Under the pieces are notes generated by a model, which was not told where the DNA came from, did no database searches, and saw only the letters and a list, made by a program, of their open reading frames with translations. Below are positions 18,859 through 27,943 of a stretch of DNA of 64,000 nt, piece by piece. Every line of letters starts with the position of its first letter. The first letter of the stretch is position 1. A program made the position numbers and the translations under genes. Origin of the DNA: DASSFG01 sp035547915 (GTDB lineage Bacteria > Planctomycetota > Planctomycetia > Pirellulales > JAICIG01); NCBI GenBank assembly GCA_035547915.1, contig DASZTS010000141.1, positions 1 through 64,000 on the forward strand, in the 5' to 3' direction.

Positions 18859-20787
18859 GTGTCCGCCACCCTGACAGACCGCGAGGCCGTGCGCCTGCCT
18901 GCTGGCCTTGCGGCACCGAAACCGAACCCAATCGCAGCCCTTGCATTCGCTCGTGGCCGCCTGGCGACGATCGCAGGACCGCTAGTCGTGGCCGCCGTGG
19001 CGACCGTGCTCGCGGTGGTTGCCTATTCCCGCTTCCTCGATACCTCGCGGCACTTGTGGTTTTCTGGCATTCACGACCGCAATGCCCACTACCTGCTCGG
19101 TTTGAGTTTCGCGCTCGATTTCCGTCATGCAGACGTAGTGCACTTCGTGCGCGACCTGCACGCGGCCCGCGTCTGGGCTCCGTTCCACGCGTTGCTCGTC
19201 GGAGTGGTGCTGGCGATCGGTGGGGTCGACTTTCGCTTGGCGGTGTTGCCCAACCTAGCCGGTTGGGTGGGCACGGCCGTGTTCGCGTTTCTTACTGCGC
19301 GGCGGACCGTCGCCCGTGGCGGCAACCTCGCCGGTTTCGCCGCCGCGGTGTTCGTGCTGGCCAGCCCCGCGCACCGGGCGTTCGCCACCGACATCATGCT
19401 GGAGAGCCTGGGCGCCTGCCTGTCGCTGGCGGCCATCTATGCCTCGCTCGTCGTGGCCCAAGAACGCACCGCACGCAGCGGCCGCGTTCTAGGACTGGTG
19501 CTGACGGCGCTCTTCTTCCAAAAATACAACTATTGGCTCTTGGTCGCCGTCGGGTTGACTGTGGCCGCCCTGGCCGCCGAGCCGCGTCGCTGGTGGCAGG
19601 CGGCGCACACATTCATCAGCCGTACCGCCTGGCGTGACTGGCTCAAAGCACAGGCCCGCCATCCGCTCACCTATGTGCTGGTGCCGCTGCTGACCGTACT
19701 GGGCTTCGCCCATTTTTGCGGCTCCGTGCAGATCGGTAGCTTTAGCATCGGCCTCGCGTCGTCGTTCAACCTCGACCATCTAGCCTTCATCCTTGTGTTG
19801 GCGCGAGTGTTCCCGTGGTGGAAGCGGACCGGCCGCGAGACCATCGGCCGACTGGCGCCACCCATTCCGCAACTGGTGACCTGGCACATCTATCCGATGA
19901 TCGCCTGGTTCCTCTGGCCACAACGTCTCGGATACTTCCTCTGGTATCTGTTCCGCAATCACGGCCAGGAAGACGCGCCGCAGAACCTGTCGAGCGGCAC
20001 GGCGTATTACTGGCAGCATCTGAGCACGGACTATCACCTCGGCACCACGAGCCTGATCGTGGCCGTGGCGCTGGCCGTCGTGGCTTTGCTGTCGTGGCGG
20101 CGGTTGCGGCCGGGTGGAACCGCCCTGCTGTGCTTTCTGGTGGTGGCCGCCGCCCTGACGTTGCACCATCCCACGCACCGCAGCCGCTTCGCACACTCGT
20201 GGGTTGCCGCGACTTGGGTGGCGGCGGGCATCGGCCTGGCACAACTCGTCTACGGCCGGCGAAGCGAGAAGGGACCGCTGCTGCGGCCTTTGTTGGGCAC
20301 GGCCGCGCTGGCCGGAGTCGTGTGGTTGCAGTTCCCGGGAATCTTGCGCGCCGACGACGCACCCGAGGGGGGAACCCATCCGGGGCTGCCCAGCGTGCTC
20401 GACGTGACCGATGCTTATCTGTCGACGATCGATCAGGCCGCTCGGCCGGCGATTTTCGCCAATCTGCCGCTCAAGTTCCTCACCGGCTGGACGCTGCTGG
20501 AGCGGCGTGGGGCGCACGTCGACATGGTGGCCGAAGTGCGCGGCTTCGGCGCCTCGATCGACGGAAATCGGCAAGCGTTCCAAACCTGGCTGAATTCGAC
20601 GCCCTGCGACGCGATCGTCCTGATCGACTTGCCGCCTGGGTCGGTATTCTACGAGGCGACGCCGTATCCCGATTACCGGATGATTGGCCAATGGATGGCC
20701 GACGAGCCTCGTTTCACGCTCGCCGACCGCCGCGTGCTCGCCCAATATGGCTGCACCGTCATCGTCTGGCGGAGAGCGGTTCCGTAG
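18859..20787 (+). CDS. GT-C-like polytopic membrane protein
   Basis: About 642 residues from GTG 18859, with AAAGGA seven bases upstream (a TTG at 18793 is the longer alternative). Ten or more hydrophobic helices occupy residues about 30-510. The first extracytoplasmic loop has HDRNAHYLLGLSFALDF followed by VRDLHAARVWAPFHALL. Acidic residues in this loop, with the helix layout, resemble the GT-C glycosyltransferase (ArnT/PMT, RgtA-D) superfamily. The C-terminal 130 residues are soluble. The likely donor would be a polyprenyl-phosphate sugar, but no specific substrate can be named. It is convergent with the DUF1570 gene; the nearby GT4 gene fits a surface-glycan context. Confidence 0.65.
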   Translation: MSATLTDREAVRLPAGLAAPKPNPIAALAFARGRLATIAGPLVVAAVATVLAVVAYSRFLDTSRHLWFSGIHDRNAHYLLGLSFALDFRHADVVHFVRDLHAARVWAPFHALLVGVVLAIGGVDFRLAVLPNLAGWVGTAVFAFLTARRTVARGGNLAGFAAAVFVLASPAHRAFATDIMLESLGACLSLAAIYASLVVAQERTARSGRVLGLVLTALFFQKYNYWLLVAVGLTVAALAAEPRRWWQAAHTFISRTAWRDWLKAQARHPLTYVLVPLLTVLGFAHFCGSVQIGSFSIGLASSFNLDHLAFILVLARVFPWWKRTGRETIGRLAPPIPQLVTWHIYPMIAWFLWPQRLGYFLWYLFRNHGQEDAPQNLSSGTAYYWQHLSTDYHLGTTSLIVAVALAVVALLSWRRLRPGGTALLCFLVVAAALTLHHPTHRSRFAHSWVAATWVAAGIGLAQLVYGRRSEKGPLLRPLLGTAALAGVVWLQFPGILRADDAPEGGTHPGLPSVLDVTDAYLSTIDQAARPAIFANLPLKFLTGWTLLERRGAHVDMVAEVRGFGASIDGNRQAFQTWLNSTPCDAIVLIDLPPGSVFYEATPYPDYRMIGQWMADEPRFTLADRRVLAQYGCTVIVWRRAVP

Positions 20788-20816
20788 GAGGCCGGTTCAG
20801 ATCGGCGCGACGCCCT

Positions 20817-21620
20817 TCAACGCGTCGCCGAGCCGAGCGAACGCAGGTAGGCGATGAGCACCTGTTCCGGCTGCGGAAACAAGTTGCGCAGAAGCACGGA
20901 GAAGGGAGGCACGGCCTCGCCTTTGCGAAGCTGGTCGAGATAGCCCTGCACAATTGCTCGCCGAGCGTGGTCGCCCTCCATCAACCAATAGGTCCAGGCC
21001 CAGGCCTCGGCATAATCGAGCTGCGTCATGTCGCTGGCCGAGTTAAGGCGTTCCAGACGGGCCAGGTCGGGCTTCCAGCCGAAGCTCCCCAGCCGCTCGA
21101 GCAGCAGCCGCAGGTGCGGCTGATTCAAGCCACCGCTTCCACGGGGCACTTCGGCGTATTCGGCCAGGCCCTCGTCGAGCCAGAGGGGTAGGCTGGGCAC
21201 GATGGAGTGCAAATAACCGTGGGCCACCTCGTGGCGCAGGTCTTCGGCGATCCGATCGCCCCATTGCGCGTAGACGACCAGCCGCGTGTCGGTTTCTACG
21301 AAGAATGCCCGTCGCTGCGGAAAATCGGGATGGTGCCGCTGCAAGAATTCGCGAAAGCGTTCTTCCGTGTCGAACAGATAGACGCTCACCGGTTCTTCGG
21401 TTTTGGGGAGCCGTAATTTGGTGAGCAGGTCGTTTCGTTCCAGCACCAACTCTTCGAGCAAACGATGATGCGGCGGCAAGGCAAAATCGCTGTAGATCAC
21501 GAGCGATTCGAGGACGAGCGTGTGGCTCGTCGGCAATGCGCTCGGCCGGGGTGTCAAGCCGGCGCAACCGAGCGAGCCGGCGACGATCAGAAGTATCGCG
21601 GCGCTGACGGCGGGCCTCAT
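20817..21620 (-). CDS. DUF1570-type lipoprotein with gluzincin motif
   Basis: 267 residues. The start ATG 21620 overlaps the TGA of the upstream glycosyltransferase as ATGA, suggesting translational coupling. The signal peptide ends in a lipobox-like GSLGC, so it is probably a lipoprotein. A zinc-peptidase signature is present: HEVAH near residue 133, and LPLWLDEGLAEY about 15 residues later supplies the third ligand Glu, as in HExxH...E gluzincins and DUF1570. It may be a periplasmic or outer-membrane peptidase; no substrate is known. Confidence 0.8.
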   Translation of the reverse strand: MRPAVSAAILLIVAGSLGCAGLTPRPSALPTSHTLVLESLVIYSDFALPPHHRLLEELVLERNDLLTKLRLPKTEEPVSVYLFDTEERFREFLQRHHPDFPQRRAFFVETDTRLVVYAQWGDRIAEDLRHEVAHGYLHSIVPSLPLWLDEGLAEYAEVPRGSGGLNQPHLRLLLERLGSFGWKPDLARLERLNSASDMTQLDYAEAWAWTYWLMEGDHARRAIVQGYLDQLRKGEAVPPFSVLLRNLFPQPEQVLIAYLRSLGSATR

Positions 21621-22672
21621 GCGGATAGCCCCCATGGCCTGGCGGGCTCGTGAGGCACCGGAGTGCCGGTCGCGGACGACGCTAGCCCATCGATGGCCGC
21701 GGCGAACGGGGTTTCCCAGCGCGCGACGCTGTATTCGTTCTCAACGCGCCGCCGACCTGCCGCTCCCATGGCCGCGCGGAGCGAAGCATCGTCTGCCAGA
21801 CGCCGCAGAGCAGCCGTCCACTCCAGCGGCGTATCGGCCAGATAGCCCGTCACGCCGTCGACGATCATCTCGCGATGGACGCCCACGCGGTTGGCCACGA
21901 CCGGCAGACCGGCCGCCATGTATTGCAGCACCTTGAGCCCGCATTTTCCACGACTCCAGCCGTCGTCGGGCAGCCAGCTTATGCCCACGTCCGATTCGGC
22001 CAGATGATCGGTTTCCGTTTCCGCGGACCAGGCCAGCGGTACGATGCGGACCGAATCGAACGTGGGGAAGACGTCCGACACCACACGTAGCTCGAAGGAG
22101 CACCGGGTCGTGCTGGTTTCGAGTTGCTCACGCATGCAATAGAGGCTCGGCAGTGTGGTGCGCTGGCCGATCCAGGCGAGCCGGAGCGGTCGTCGATCGG
22201 TGTGCGGGGCGGTCCGATAATGTCGCGGCTCGACGCAGGTGGGGAATAGGCGAACCCGCTCGGAACCGACCAGAGCGGCCGCCTGATCGAAGAGAAAACG
22301 GTTCCCCGCCAGGACGAGATCGGCCGCGTAGACGGTGTTCCAGAAACGGGCCGCTCGATGCCAGCTCTCGATCCCCTTGCGGTGATAGCTGTCGCGATGG
22401 AAGACCGCGTCGTCGAAGTCGAAGACGAGGCGCCGCGCCGACCGTCGCAAGGTGCGCAGTTGCCAGAGCGGAAGCAATCTGCGTTGCAGGAGCACGGCGT
22501 CGGCGCGAGATGCTCCGCGCAGTTGCCGCCGTCGCGCCAGCCAGCCCTGCCGTTGAACCAGTGGTTCGCATTCGAGCTGCCAGCCCGCGCGGGCCAGCGC
22601 TCGCGCAAACGGCGCTACCCGATAGCGGTAGCAGACGTGGTCGGCGCCTTCGCTGAAGGCCAGCAATCTCAA
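21617..22672 (-). CDS. GT4-like glycosyltransferase
   Basis: About 351 residues from TTG 22672, which has GGGAGGA about nine bases upstream; a GTG at 22705 lacks a binding site. The N-terminus LRLLAFSEGADHVCYRYRVAPFARAL and the core RLAWIGQR, followed by a KVLQYMAAGLPVVANRVGVHREM segment, fit GT-B (GT4) transferases. In those, the G-K-x-x-x...E/Q-x-M-A-x-G-x-P-V-V region binds the nucleotide sugar. The EX7E motif is partly replaced (GLKVLQYMAAG). It is likely cytoplasmic or peripheral, adding a sugar to a glycan or lipid. It is coupled to the DUF1570 gene through an ATGA overlap. Confidence 0.85.
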   Translation of the reverse strand: MRLLAFSEGADHVCYRYRVAPFARALARAGWQLECEPLVQRQGWLARRRQLRGASRADAVLLQRRLLPLWQLRTLRRSARRLVFDFDDAVFHRDSYHRKGIESWHRAARFWNTVYAADLVLAGNRFLFDQAAALVGSERVRLFPTCVEPRHYRTAPHTDRRPLRLAWIGQRTTLPSLYCMREQLETSTTRCSFELRVVSDVFPTFDSVRIVPLAWSAETETDHLAESDVGISWLPDDGWSRGKCGLKVLQYMAAGLPVVANRVGVHREMIVDGVTGYLADTPLEWTAALRRLADDASLRAAMGAAGRRRVENEYSVARWETPFAAAIDGLASSATGTPVPHEPARPWGLSA

Positions 22673-22994
22673 AGCGTCTCGTCCTCCCTGACGGCGTCTG
22701 CGCACAAAAGGCGGCCCATCTTAACGCGCTTCGCGCCAGTGCCCAAGGCGGAAATGGCCTGTCTGGGCAGATGGGCAAGCGGTTGGCTGGCGATGGGTGG
22801 CGGGCGACAACTGGGCAAGAGAGGGGGAACCGACGGCGATCGATCCCGTTCTCTAGCCAGTCGATCGCGCAGGATCTACCATACCGGTGGCCGTTTTATG
22901 CGGAGCCTATCCGAGAACCAACTTCGGCGCGGTCGAGGGGCCCACGCACCGGCAGCTTGGCAGATACTCCCTTCTTCACCCCTTGGGTGCGCTC
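22673..22994. other. Intergenic region with one family-2 arm
   Basis: 322 bp between the divergent glycosyltransferase and esterase genes. AGCCTATCCGAGAACC at 22904-22919 matches one arm of the family-2 inverted repeat; I did not find a matching second arm. No gene is supported. Both promoters should lie here. Confidence 0.45.
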
Positions 22995-24008
22995 ATGTCG
23001 AACCGATCTGTCTTTTCACGCTGCGTTTGGCTTTGCCTGGGGGTGATTGCCCTCTCGACCCATCTCGCGCGGGCTCAGCAAAAGGAGAACGAAAAACAAA
23101 AGCCGAAGCCGGCCACGAATGCGCAGGCCGAGCCGACCTATGCCGACGTTTCGTATGGCCCGGCCGCGCGCAACGTGCTCGATTTCTATCAGGCCGCGGG
23201 TGACCAACCGGCGCCGTTGTTGATCTACATCCACGGTGGCGGGTTCGTGGCCGGAGACAAGCGGCAGGGGATAAGCCCCGTGATGATTCAGGTACTCAAG
23301 CAGGCGGGCGTACATTTCGCCGCGATCAACTATCGCTTCGTCGACGGCAAAGAGGTACTCTTTCCCACGCCGCAACTCGACGGCGCCCGCGCCGTGCAGT
23401 TCTTGCGATCGAAGGCCGGTGCATGGAAGATCGACCCCAAGCGGCTGGCCTGTTTCGGCGGCTCGGCGGGGGCCGGCATTTCTCTATGGATCGGCTTCCA
23501 CGACGACCTGGCCGATCCCGACAACGCCGATCCGGTATTGCGCCAGTCGACGCGCATTTCGGCCGTCGGCAGCATCGGCGGACAACCGACCTACGATCCG
23601 ATCAAGATCCGCGAGTTGATCGGCGGCCGCGCCTGGGAACATCCGTCGATCGTCAAAGTCTACGGCTTGAAGAACATCGACGAGGCCCTGCATCCGACGC
23701 CCGCCCAACAGCGTTTGTACGACGAATCGTCGGCCATCACGTGGCTCACCAAGGACGACCCGCCGGTGTTCATGGTCTACAACGAGGCGGACGGCCCGCT
23801 GCCGGCCGACGCCAAACCGGGCCAGGGGATTCACCATCCCAACTTCGGCCGCATGCTCAAGGAGCGGATGGACGAATTGGGAATCGAGAACGTCTTCGTC
23901 AATCAAAGCGCCGACAAAGACAAGGCGCAAGATGCGAACCGCCAGATGCTCGAGTTTCTGAGGCGGCATCTTGGCCTGTCGACCGACCGGAAAGACGCCA
24001 GAGAATGA
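22995..24008 (+). CDS. Secreted alpha/beta hydrolase, carboxylesterase-like
   Basis: 337 residues from ATG 22995, beginning with a signal peptide (SVFSRCVWLCLGVIALSTHLARA). After a Lys/Glu-rich linker come the oxyanion-hole motif YIHGGGFVAGDK and the nucleophile elbow GGSAGAG, the pattern of HSL/BD-FAE-type esterases. A catalytic acid could be in the PPVFMVYNEADG segment and the base His in GIHHPNFG. It probably hydrolyses an acyl or feruloyl ester outside the cytoplasm. A longer frame upstream lacks a binding site. The gene is convergent with the next hydrolase; hairpins lie between them. Confidence 0.85.
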   Translation: MSNRSVFSRCVWLCLGVIALSTHLARAQQKENEKQKPKPATNAQAEPTYADVSYGPAARNVLDFYQAAGDQPAPLLIYIHGGGFVAGDKRQGISPVMIQVLKQAGVHFAAINYRFVDGKEVLFPTPQLDGARAVQFLRSKAGAWKIDPKRLACFGGSAGAGISLWIGFHDDLADPDNADPVLRQSTRISAVGSIGGQPTYDPIKIRELIGGRAWEHPSIVKVYGLKNIDEALHPTPAQQRLYDESSAITWLTKDDPPVFMVYNEADGPLPADAKPGQGIHHPNFGRMLKERMDELGIENVFVNQSADKDKAQDANRQMLEFLRRHLGLSTDRKDARE

Positions 24009-24063
24009 GATCGAGCACGGTGACCTGAGAACCGCCACTCTGAACCGACGAGATGGCCTGACG

Positions 24064-24131
24064 GGCGCTCCGAATCGTGAGCGCCTGGCCTCTCCCGGCC
24101 GAAGAGGGATCGGAGGAGTTATCTCGTCCGA
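24064..24131. terminator. Two hairpins between convergent hydrolase genes
   Basis: GGCGCTC and GAGCGCC (24064-24070, 24079-24085) form a seven-base-pair stem. A second stem pairs GATCGGA with TCCGATC just downstream, near 24108-24131. Neither has a long T-run, so any terminator role for the converging genes is tentative. Confidence 0.35.
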
Positions 24132-24144
24132 TCCTTAGCCGGAC

Positions 24145-24942
24145 CTAACTGCCGAACAGATCCAAGTCGCGAATGCAGGCGGCTTCGGATTTAGCGGCCG
24201 ATCCCGAGGCGATCTGTTCCATGATCCAGCGGTCCATGTCGGCCAACATGGCGGGAACCATTTCGTGGCCGCAGGGGTACTGCCGTAGCGAAACGTTCAG
24301 GCCCGCACTGTGGAACAGCTTGAGATGGTCGCAGACATCCGCACTGGTGTAACGGCGGCTGTCTCGCCCGCAGGCGAGGAAGATCGGCACGTGACGGGCG
24401 TCGGTGATTCGCTTCAGGGGCGCCTGGCCGCTGGGGAACCGTCCGCCCAACGAAAGCACGCCGGCGAAGCGGTGCGGATAATCCATGGCCAGCCGAAAGG
24501 CCATCGTGCCGCCACCGTCGAATCCGGCCACAAAGATCCGCCGCGGCGAAATGTGGAAACGGACCTGCGCTCGCTCGATGGCGTCGAACACGCGTTGCTC
24601 GGCCGTCGTCCAACCCGAGCCCGATTGCGACCAAGCGTGTACCGGCCTGCCGTTGAAGGTCTCATCGGCTTGCGGTGCCCGCGGGGCGACGGCCACGTAA
24701 TTGCGCATGCTCACCAGCGGCATGATGCGCTTGAGCTGGCTCTCGTCGTCGTTCGCACCATGCAGCCAGACGAGGAGCGGGTAGGCGTAGTTCGGTTCGT
24801 AGTGCAACGGCGCGAAGAGCGCCGTGTGGGTCTCGTCCTGCGTCGCTGTGTAGTGGGCCGCGGCCAGATCGCTCTCGGGCAGGAGTTTGCCGGTCGGTAC
24901 GACGTCGGGCAGGAACTTGCTCGATCGCAGGCGGTTGGTCAT
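24145..24942 (-). CDS. Esterase-like alpha/beta hydrolase with Asp at nucleophile position
   Basis: 265 residues, no signal peptide. The fold landmarks of the phospholipase/carboxylesterase and PHB-depolymerase group are present: LLVWLHGAND (oxyanion hole) near residues 56-64, RRIFVAGFDGGGTMAFRLA near 135-152, and YPCGHEMVP carrying the likely catalytic His. The G-x-S-x-G elbow reads G-F-D-G-G: residue 142 is Asp (codon GAC), not Ser. The protein may use Asp as a dehalogenase- or epoxide-hydrolase-like nucleophile, may have changed function, or may be inactive. It lies upstream of, and on the same strand as, nothing obvious; mdh follows on the same strand 194 bp away. Confidence 0.75.
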   Translation of the reverse strand: MTNRLRSSKFLPDVVPTGKLLPESDLAAAHYTATQDETHTALFAPLHYEPNYAYPLLVWLHGANDDESQLKRIMPLVSMRNYVAVAPRAPQADETFNGRPVHAWSQSGSGWTTAEQRVFDAIERAQVRFHISPRRIFVAGFDGGGTMAFRLAMDYPHRFAGVLSLGGRFPSGQAPLKRITDARHVPIFLACGRDSRRYTSADVCDHLKLFHSAGLNVSLRQYPCGHEMVPAMLADMDRWIMEQIASGSAAKSEAACIRDLDLFGS

Positions 24943-25136
24943 CGTGGCGGTCTCGCTAACGTGGGCAAGGACGTTCGATGCTTTTTCTGCCCGATTTCGG
25001 GCAGGCTGCGGACTCTAACGGAAGCAACTGCAAGCTGTCAACGTCACGGTTTACGAAAGCTCGAACGTGGGCGAATTGCACAATCGAGAGAACCCTTGGG
25101 CTCGTTATCGTAATCCGGCGGCGTCTTGCCGACGCA

Positions 25137-26078
25137 TCAGGTGAGCTTGGCCATGGCCGCCACCAATTCCTTGACGGCGGCCACGCTCTTCTCGAACGCC
25201 GATTTCTCGTCCGGCGTCAGCTCGATCTCGACGACCCGTTCGACGCCGCGTCCGCCCAGAATCACGGGCACGCCGACGAAGTAGCCGCCCACGCCGTACT
25301 GCTTGTCGCAGTATGCGGCGCACGGGATGAGCCGTTTCTTGTCGCGCACGATGGCTTCGACCATCTGGGCCACGGCCGCGGCGGGGGCGTAATAGGCACT
25401 GCCGGTCTTCAGCAACCCCACGATCTCGGCGCCGCCGTTGCGTGTGCGGTCGACGATCTCGTCGAGCCTCTTCTTGTCGAGCAGCCGCGTAATGGGAATG
25501 CCGCCCACGGTAGTGCAACTCGGCATCGGCACCATCGTATCGCCATGCCCGCCCATCAACAGGGCCGAGATATCTTCGACGCTGACGCCGAGTTCCATGG
25601 CCAAGAAGGTGCGATAGCGGGCCGTATCGAGCACGCCGGCTTGGCCGAGCACACGCTCGGTCGGAAATCCGCTCACCTGCCAGGCCCGCTGTACCATGGC
25701 ATCAAGCGGATTGCTGACCACGATGATCACCGCCTCGGGGCTCGTCCGCTTGATCTCGGCCGCCACCGAGCCGACGATCTTGGCGTTCGTGGCGAGCAGA
25801 TCGTCGCGACTCATGCCGGGCTTGCGGGGAATGCCCGCCGTGATGACCACGACATCGCTGCCAGACGTGTCGTCGTAGTTGGTGGTGCCCTGGACGTTCG
25901 AATCGAAGCCGACGATGGGCGATGCCTGCATCAGGTCGAGCGCCTTGCCGCGCGGCATGTTCTCGGTCTGCGGTATGTCGAGTAGGACGATGTCTCCCAA
26001 CTCGGCGGCCGCGCACCAATGGGCCGTCGTGGCGCCGACGTTGCCCGCGCCGATGATCGTGATCTTTGCGCGACGCAT
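25137..26078 (-). CDS. mdh: Malate dehydrogenase
   Basis: 313 residues, the usual length of the LDH-like bacterial malate dehydrogenases. The NAD motif ITIIGAGNVGATTAHW opens the protein. The substrate loop IPRKPGMSRDDLL has the Arg pair specific for malate/oxaloacetate. VVSNPLDAM, GQAGVLDTARYRTFLA and the catalytic GGHGDTMVP (His) follow. It interconverts malate and oxaloacetate with NAD in the TCA cycle, in the cytoplasm. GAGGAA lies four bases before the ATG. It seems monocistronic; its upstream region (26079-26383) holds family-2 repeat arms and a small palindrome. Confidence 0.96.
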   Translation of the reverse strand: MRRAKITIIGAGNVGATTAHWCAAAELGDIVLLDIPQTENMPRGKALDLMQASPIVGFDSNVQGTTNYDDTSGSDVVVITAGIPRKPGMSRDDLLATNAKIVGSVAAEIKRTSPEAVIIVVSNPLDAMVQRAWQVSGFPTERVLGQAGVLDTARYRTFLAMELGVSVEDISALLMGGHGDTMVPMPSCTTVGGIPITRLLDKKRLDEIVDRTRNGGAEIVGLLKTGSAYYAPAAAVAQMVEAIVRDKKRLIPCAAYCDKQYGVGGYFVGVPVILGGRGVERVVEIELTPDEKSAFEKSVAAVKELVAAMAKLT

Positions 26079-26470
26079 GGACTTCCTCGCAAACTGGGTG
26101 GATTAACTTGTCGATTCAACAAACCGCCTGAGCGCGGGCAGACCGATCGCTAGGCAAACGTGAAAGTCTATCGGAAACGCTGGGCGCCCGCGAGCACACG
26201 CGGCCGTCACGCCGGTTGTCGCAAAGACACTCCGAGTCTATCCGAGAACCGACCGGTGCGCGGCACCGTAAACAGTGCGAAATCGGCTCTCAAACAAACG
26301 TTTGAGCGAAGTGCGCTGGCCGGCGACGGCCGTGAACAGGGCTGTCCGTGAGTATGCGTTTCGACCGAAGCAAGTCAAGAGCCGAAAAAACAGGCGCCGG
26401 GCGATGGAGATGACGCTCGCATCGCCCGGCGCCTCGATTCGATCGAATACGGCGACAGCTTGGCCGCTCG
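26079..26470. other. Intergenic region: family-2 arms, palindrome, terminator
   Basis: 392 bp between mdh and the Tat-exported oxidoreductase. AGTCTATCCGAGAACC at 26235-26250 matches the family-2 arm; a degenerate arm is at 26165-26179. A CGGTGC-GCG-GCACCG hairpin lies at about 26255-26271. CTCAAA...TTTGAG (26289-26306) encloses the palindrome CAAACGTTTG and could be an operator. A strong terminator is listed separately. No gene is supported. Confidence 0.5.
26384..26434 (-). terminator. Strong rho-independent terminator of the oxidoreductase gene
   Basis: A perfect 14-base-pair stem pairs 26392-26405 with 26421-26434 around a 15-base loop. On the minus strand it is followed by GTTTTTT. It lies 37-87 bases after the stop codon of the Tat-exported Gfo/Idh/MocA gene, the expected place. 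Confidence 0.88.
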
Positions 26471-27781
26471 TCACACGACCTGCGTGTGACCGGGCACGGC
26501 GATCGCGGGAACCGGCGCGGCGGCATCCCAGGCGTATTGCTTGGGCGCCAGGCTGATCTGCGAGTTGAGCGCTTCGTCCCACGAGATCATCTTGCCGGAG
26601 TAGGTGCACATGCGACCGTAGATCGCGGTCATGGTACTCAGCGCGCCGGACTCGGCCTCGTTGTAAGGCTTGCCCGACAGGATGCTGGCGATCAGGTCGT
26701 GATGCTCGACGACGTACGGGTTCTTGTTCTCGCCCCGATAGCGCCAGCTATCGCTCCCCTTCACGTCGATGCGGTAACCGCTGATGTCGGCCGCACCCTT
26801 CGTTCCCTGGGCATATTCAGACACGCTGTCCCAGCAGTTGGGAATATGCCGGCAGTAGCTGAACATGCGCGACCCGTCGGCATATTCGAATTCGACGGCG
26901 TGATGGTCATAGATCTCGCCGTACTCTTCGCCCGTGCGCACCTGCCGGCCGCCCATGCCTTGGGCACGTACGGGGTAGGCACCCTTGAGCCAATTGATGA
27001 CGTCCAGGTTGTGGATGTGCTGCTCGACGATGTGATCGCCGCAGAGCCAGTTGAAGTAGTACCAGTTGCGCATCTGGTATTCCATCTCGGTCTGGCCGGG
27101 GCGGCGTGGATTGACCCACACGCCGGCGCCATTCCAGTAGGCCCGCATCGACACGATGTCGCCGATGGCGCCGTCCTGCAACCGCTGGATGGTCTCGATA
27201 TATCCCTTCTGGTGGCGGCGCTGCAAACCGACGCCGACGCCGAGACCCTTCTCCTTGGCCTTCTTGGCTGCTTCGAGCACGGCACGCACGCCGGGGGCGT
27301 CGACCGCGACCGGCTTTTCCATGAAGACGTGCTTGCCCGCGTCGACGGCCGCGGCGAAGTGGATGGGACGGAAGCCCGGCGGAGTCGCCAAGATCACGAG
27401 GTCGACGCCGGCGTCGAGCACCTTCTTGTAGGCATCGAAGCCGACGAACTGCCGTTCCTTCGGCACGTCGATCTTCGCGGCGAAATTGCCTTCTTTTTGA
27501 ATCGCACCGAGGCTGCCGTTGAGGCGGTCTTCGAAGGCGTCGCCCATGGCCACGAGCTTGACCTTGTGGTCGGTGCTCATGGCGTCGCGGATCGCGCCGC
27601 TCCCACGGCCACCGCAGCCGATGAGGCCGATCTTGATCGTGTCATCGCCACCGGCGTGAGCACTGCGGACCACGCCCAGGCTGCCGACGAGTCCGCCGCC
27701 GATGACCGCGGCAGACGACGTCTTGAGAAAATCGCGCCGCGAAGGAACCTCGCGACGGGCGTGCTGATTCTGTTCGCTCAT
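26471..27781 (-). CDS. Tat-exported Gfo/Idh/MocA oxidoreductase
   Basis: 436 residues. SRRDFLKTSSAAVIGGGLVG is a classical twin-arginine signal, followed by the Rossmann motif IKIGLIGCGGRGSGAI. The catalytic EKP motif is in GKHVFMEKPVAVDAPG. The C-terminal domain carries NWYYFNWLCGDHIVEQHIHNLDVINW, typical of the exported planctomycete subgroup, with a probable catalytic His. It is probably folded with NAD(P) in the cytoplasm and then exported; the substrate is likely a sugar derivative. AGGAG lies nine bases before the ATG, and a strong terminator follows the gene. Confidence 0.93.
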   Translation of the reverse strand: MSEQNQHARREVPSRRDFLKTSSAAVIGGGLVGSLGVVRSAHAGGDDTIKIGLIGCGGRGSGAIRDAMSTDHKVKLVAMGDAFEDRLNGSLGAIQKEGNFAAKIDVPKERQFVGFDAYKKVLDAGVDLVILATPPGFRPIHFAAAVDAGKHVFMEKPVAVDAPGVRAVLEAAKKAKEKGLGVGVGLQRRHQKGYIETIQRLQDGAIGDIVSMRAYWNGAGVWVNPRRPGQTEMEYQMRNWYYFNWLCGDHIVEQHIHNLDVINWLKGAYPVRAQGMGGRQVRTGEEYGEIYDHHAVEFEYADGSRMFSYCRHIPNCWDSVSEYAQGTKGAADISGYRIDVKGSDSWRYRGENKNPYVVEHHDLIASILSGKPYNEAESGALSTMTAIYGRMCTYSGKMISWDEALNSQISLAPKQYAWDAAAPVPAIAVPGHTQVV

Positions 27782-27943
27782 CTTTCAAATCTCCTAGAGG
27801 GTGAGGGGATGGCGTGCCTGGCCCACCAACGAAATCTGGGCGGGGCCCTTCGAGGCAGACGAGAAACCTTCATGGCAATTGGGGAGAAACAAAGAAGCCC
27901 CGACCGCTTAATCAAGATTTCAACAAACTCACGTGCGGAAAAA

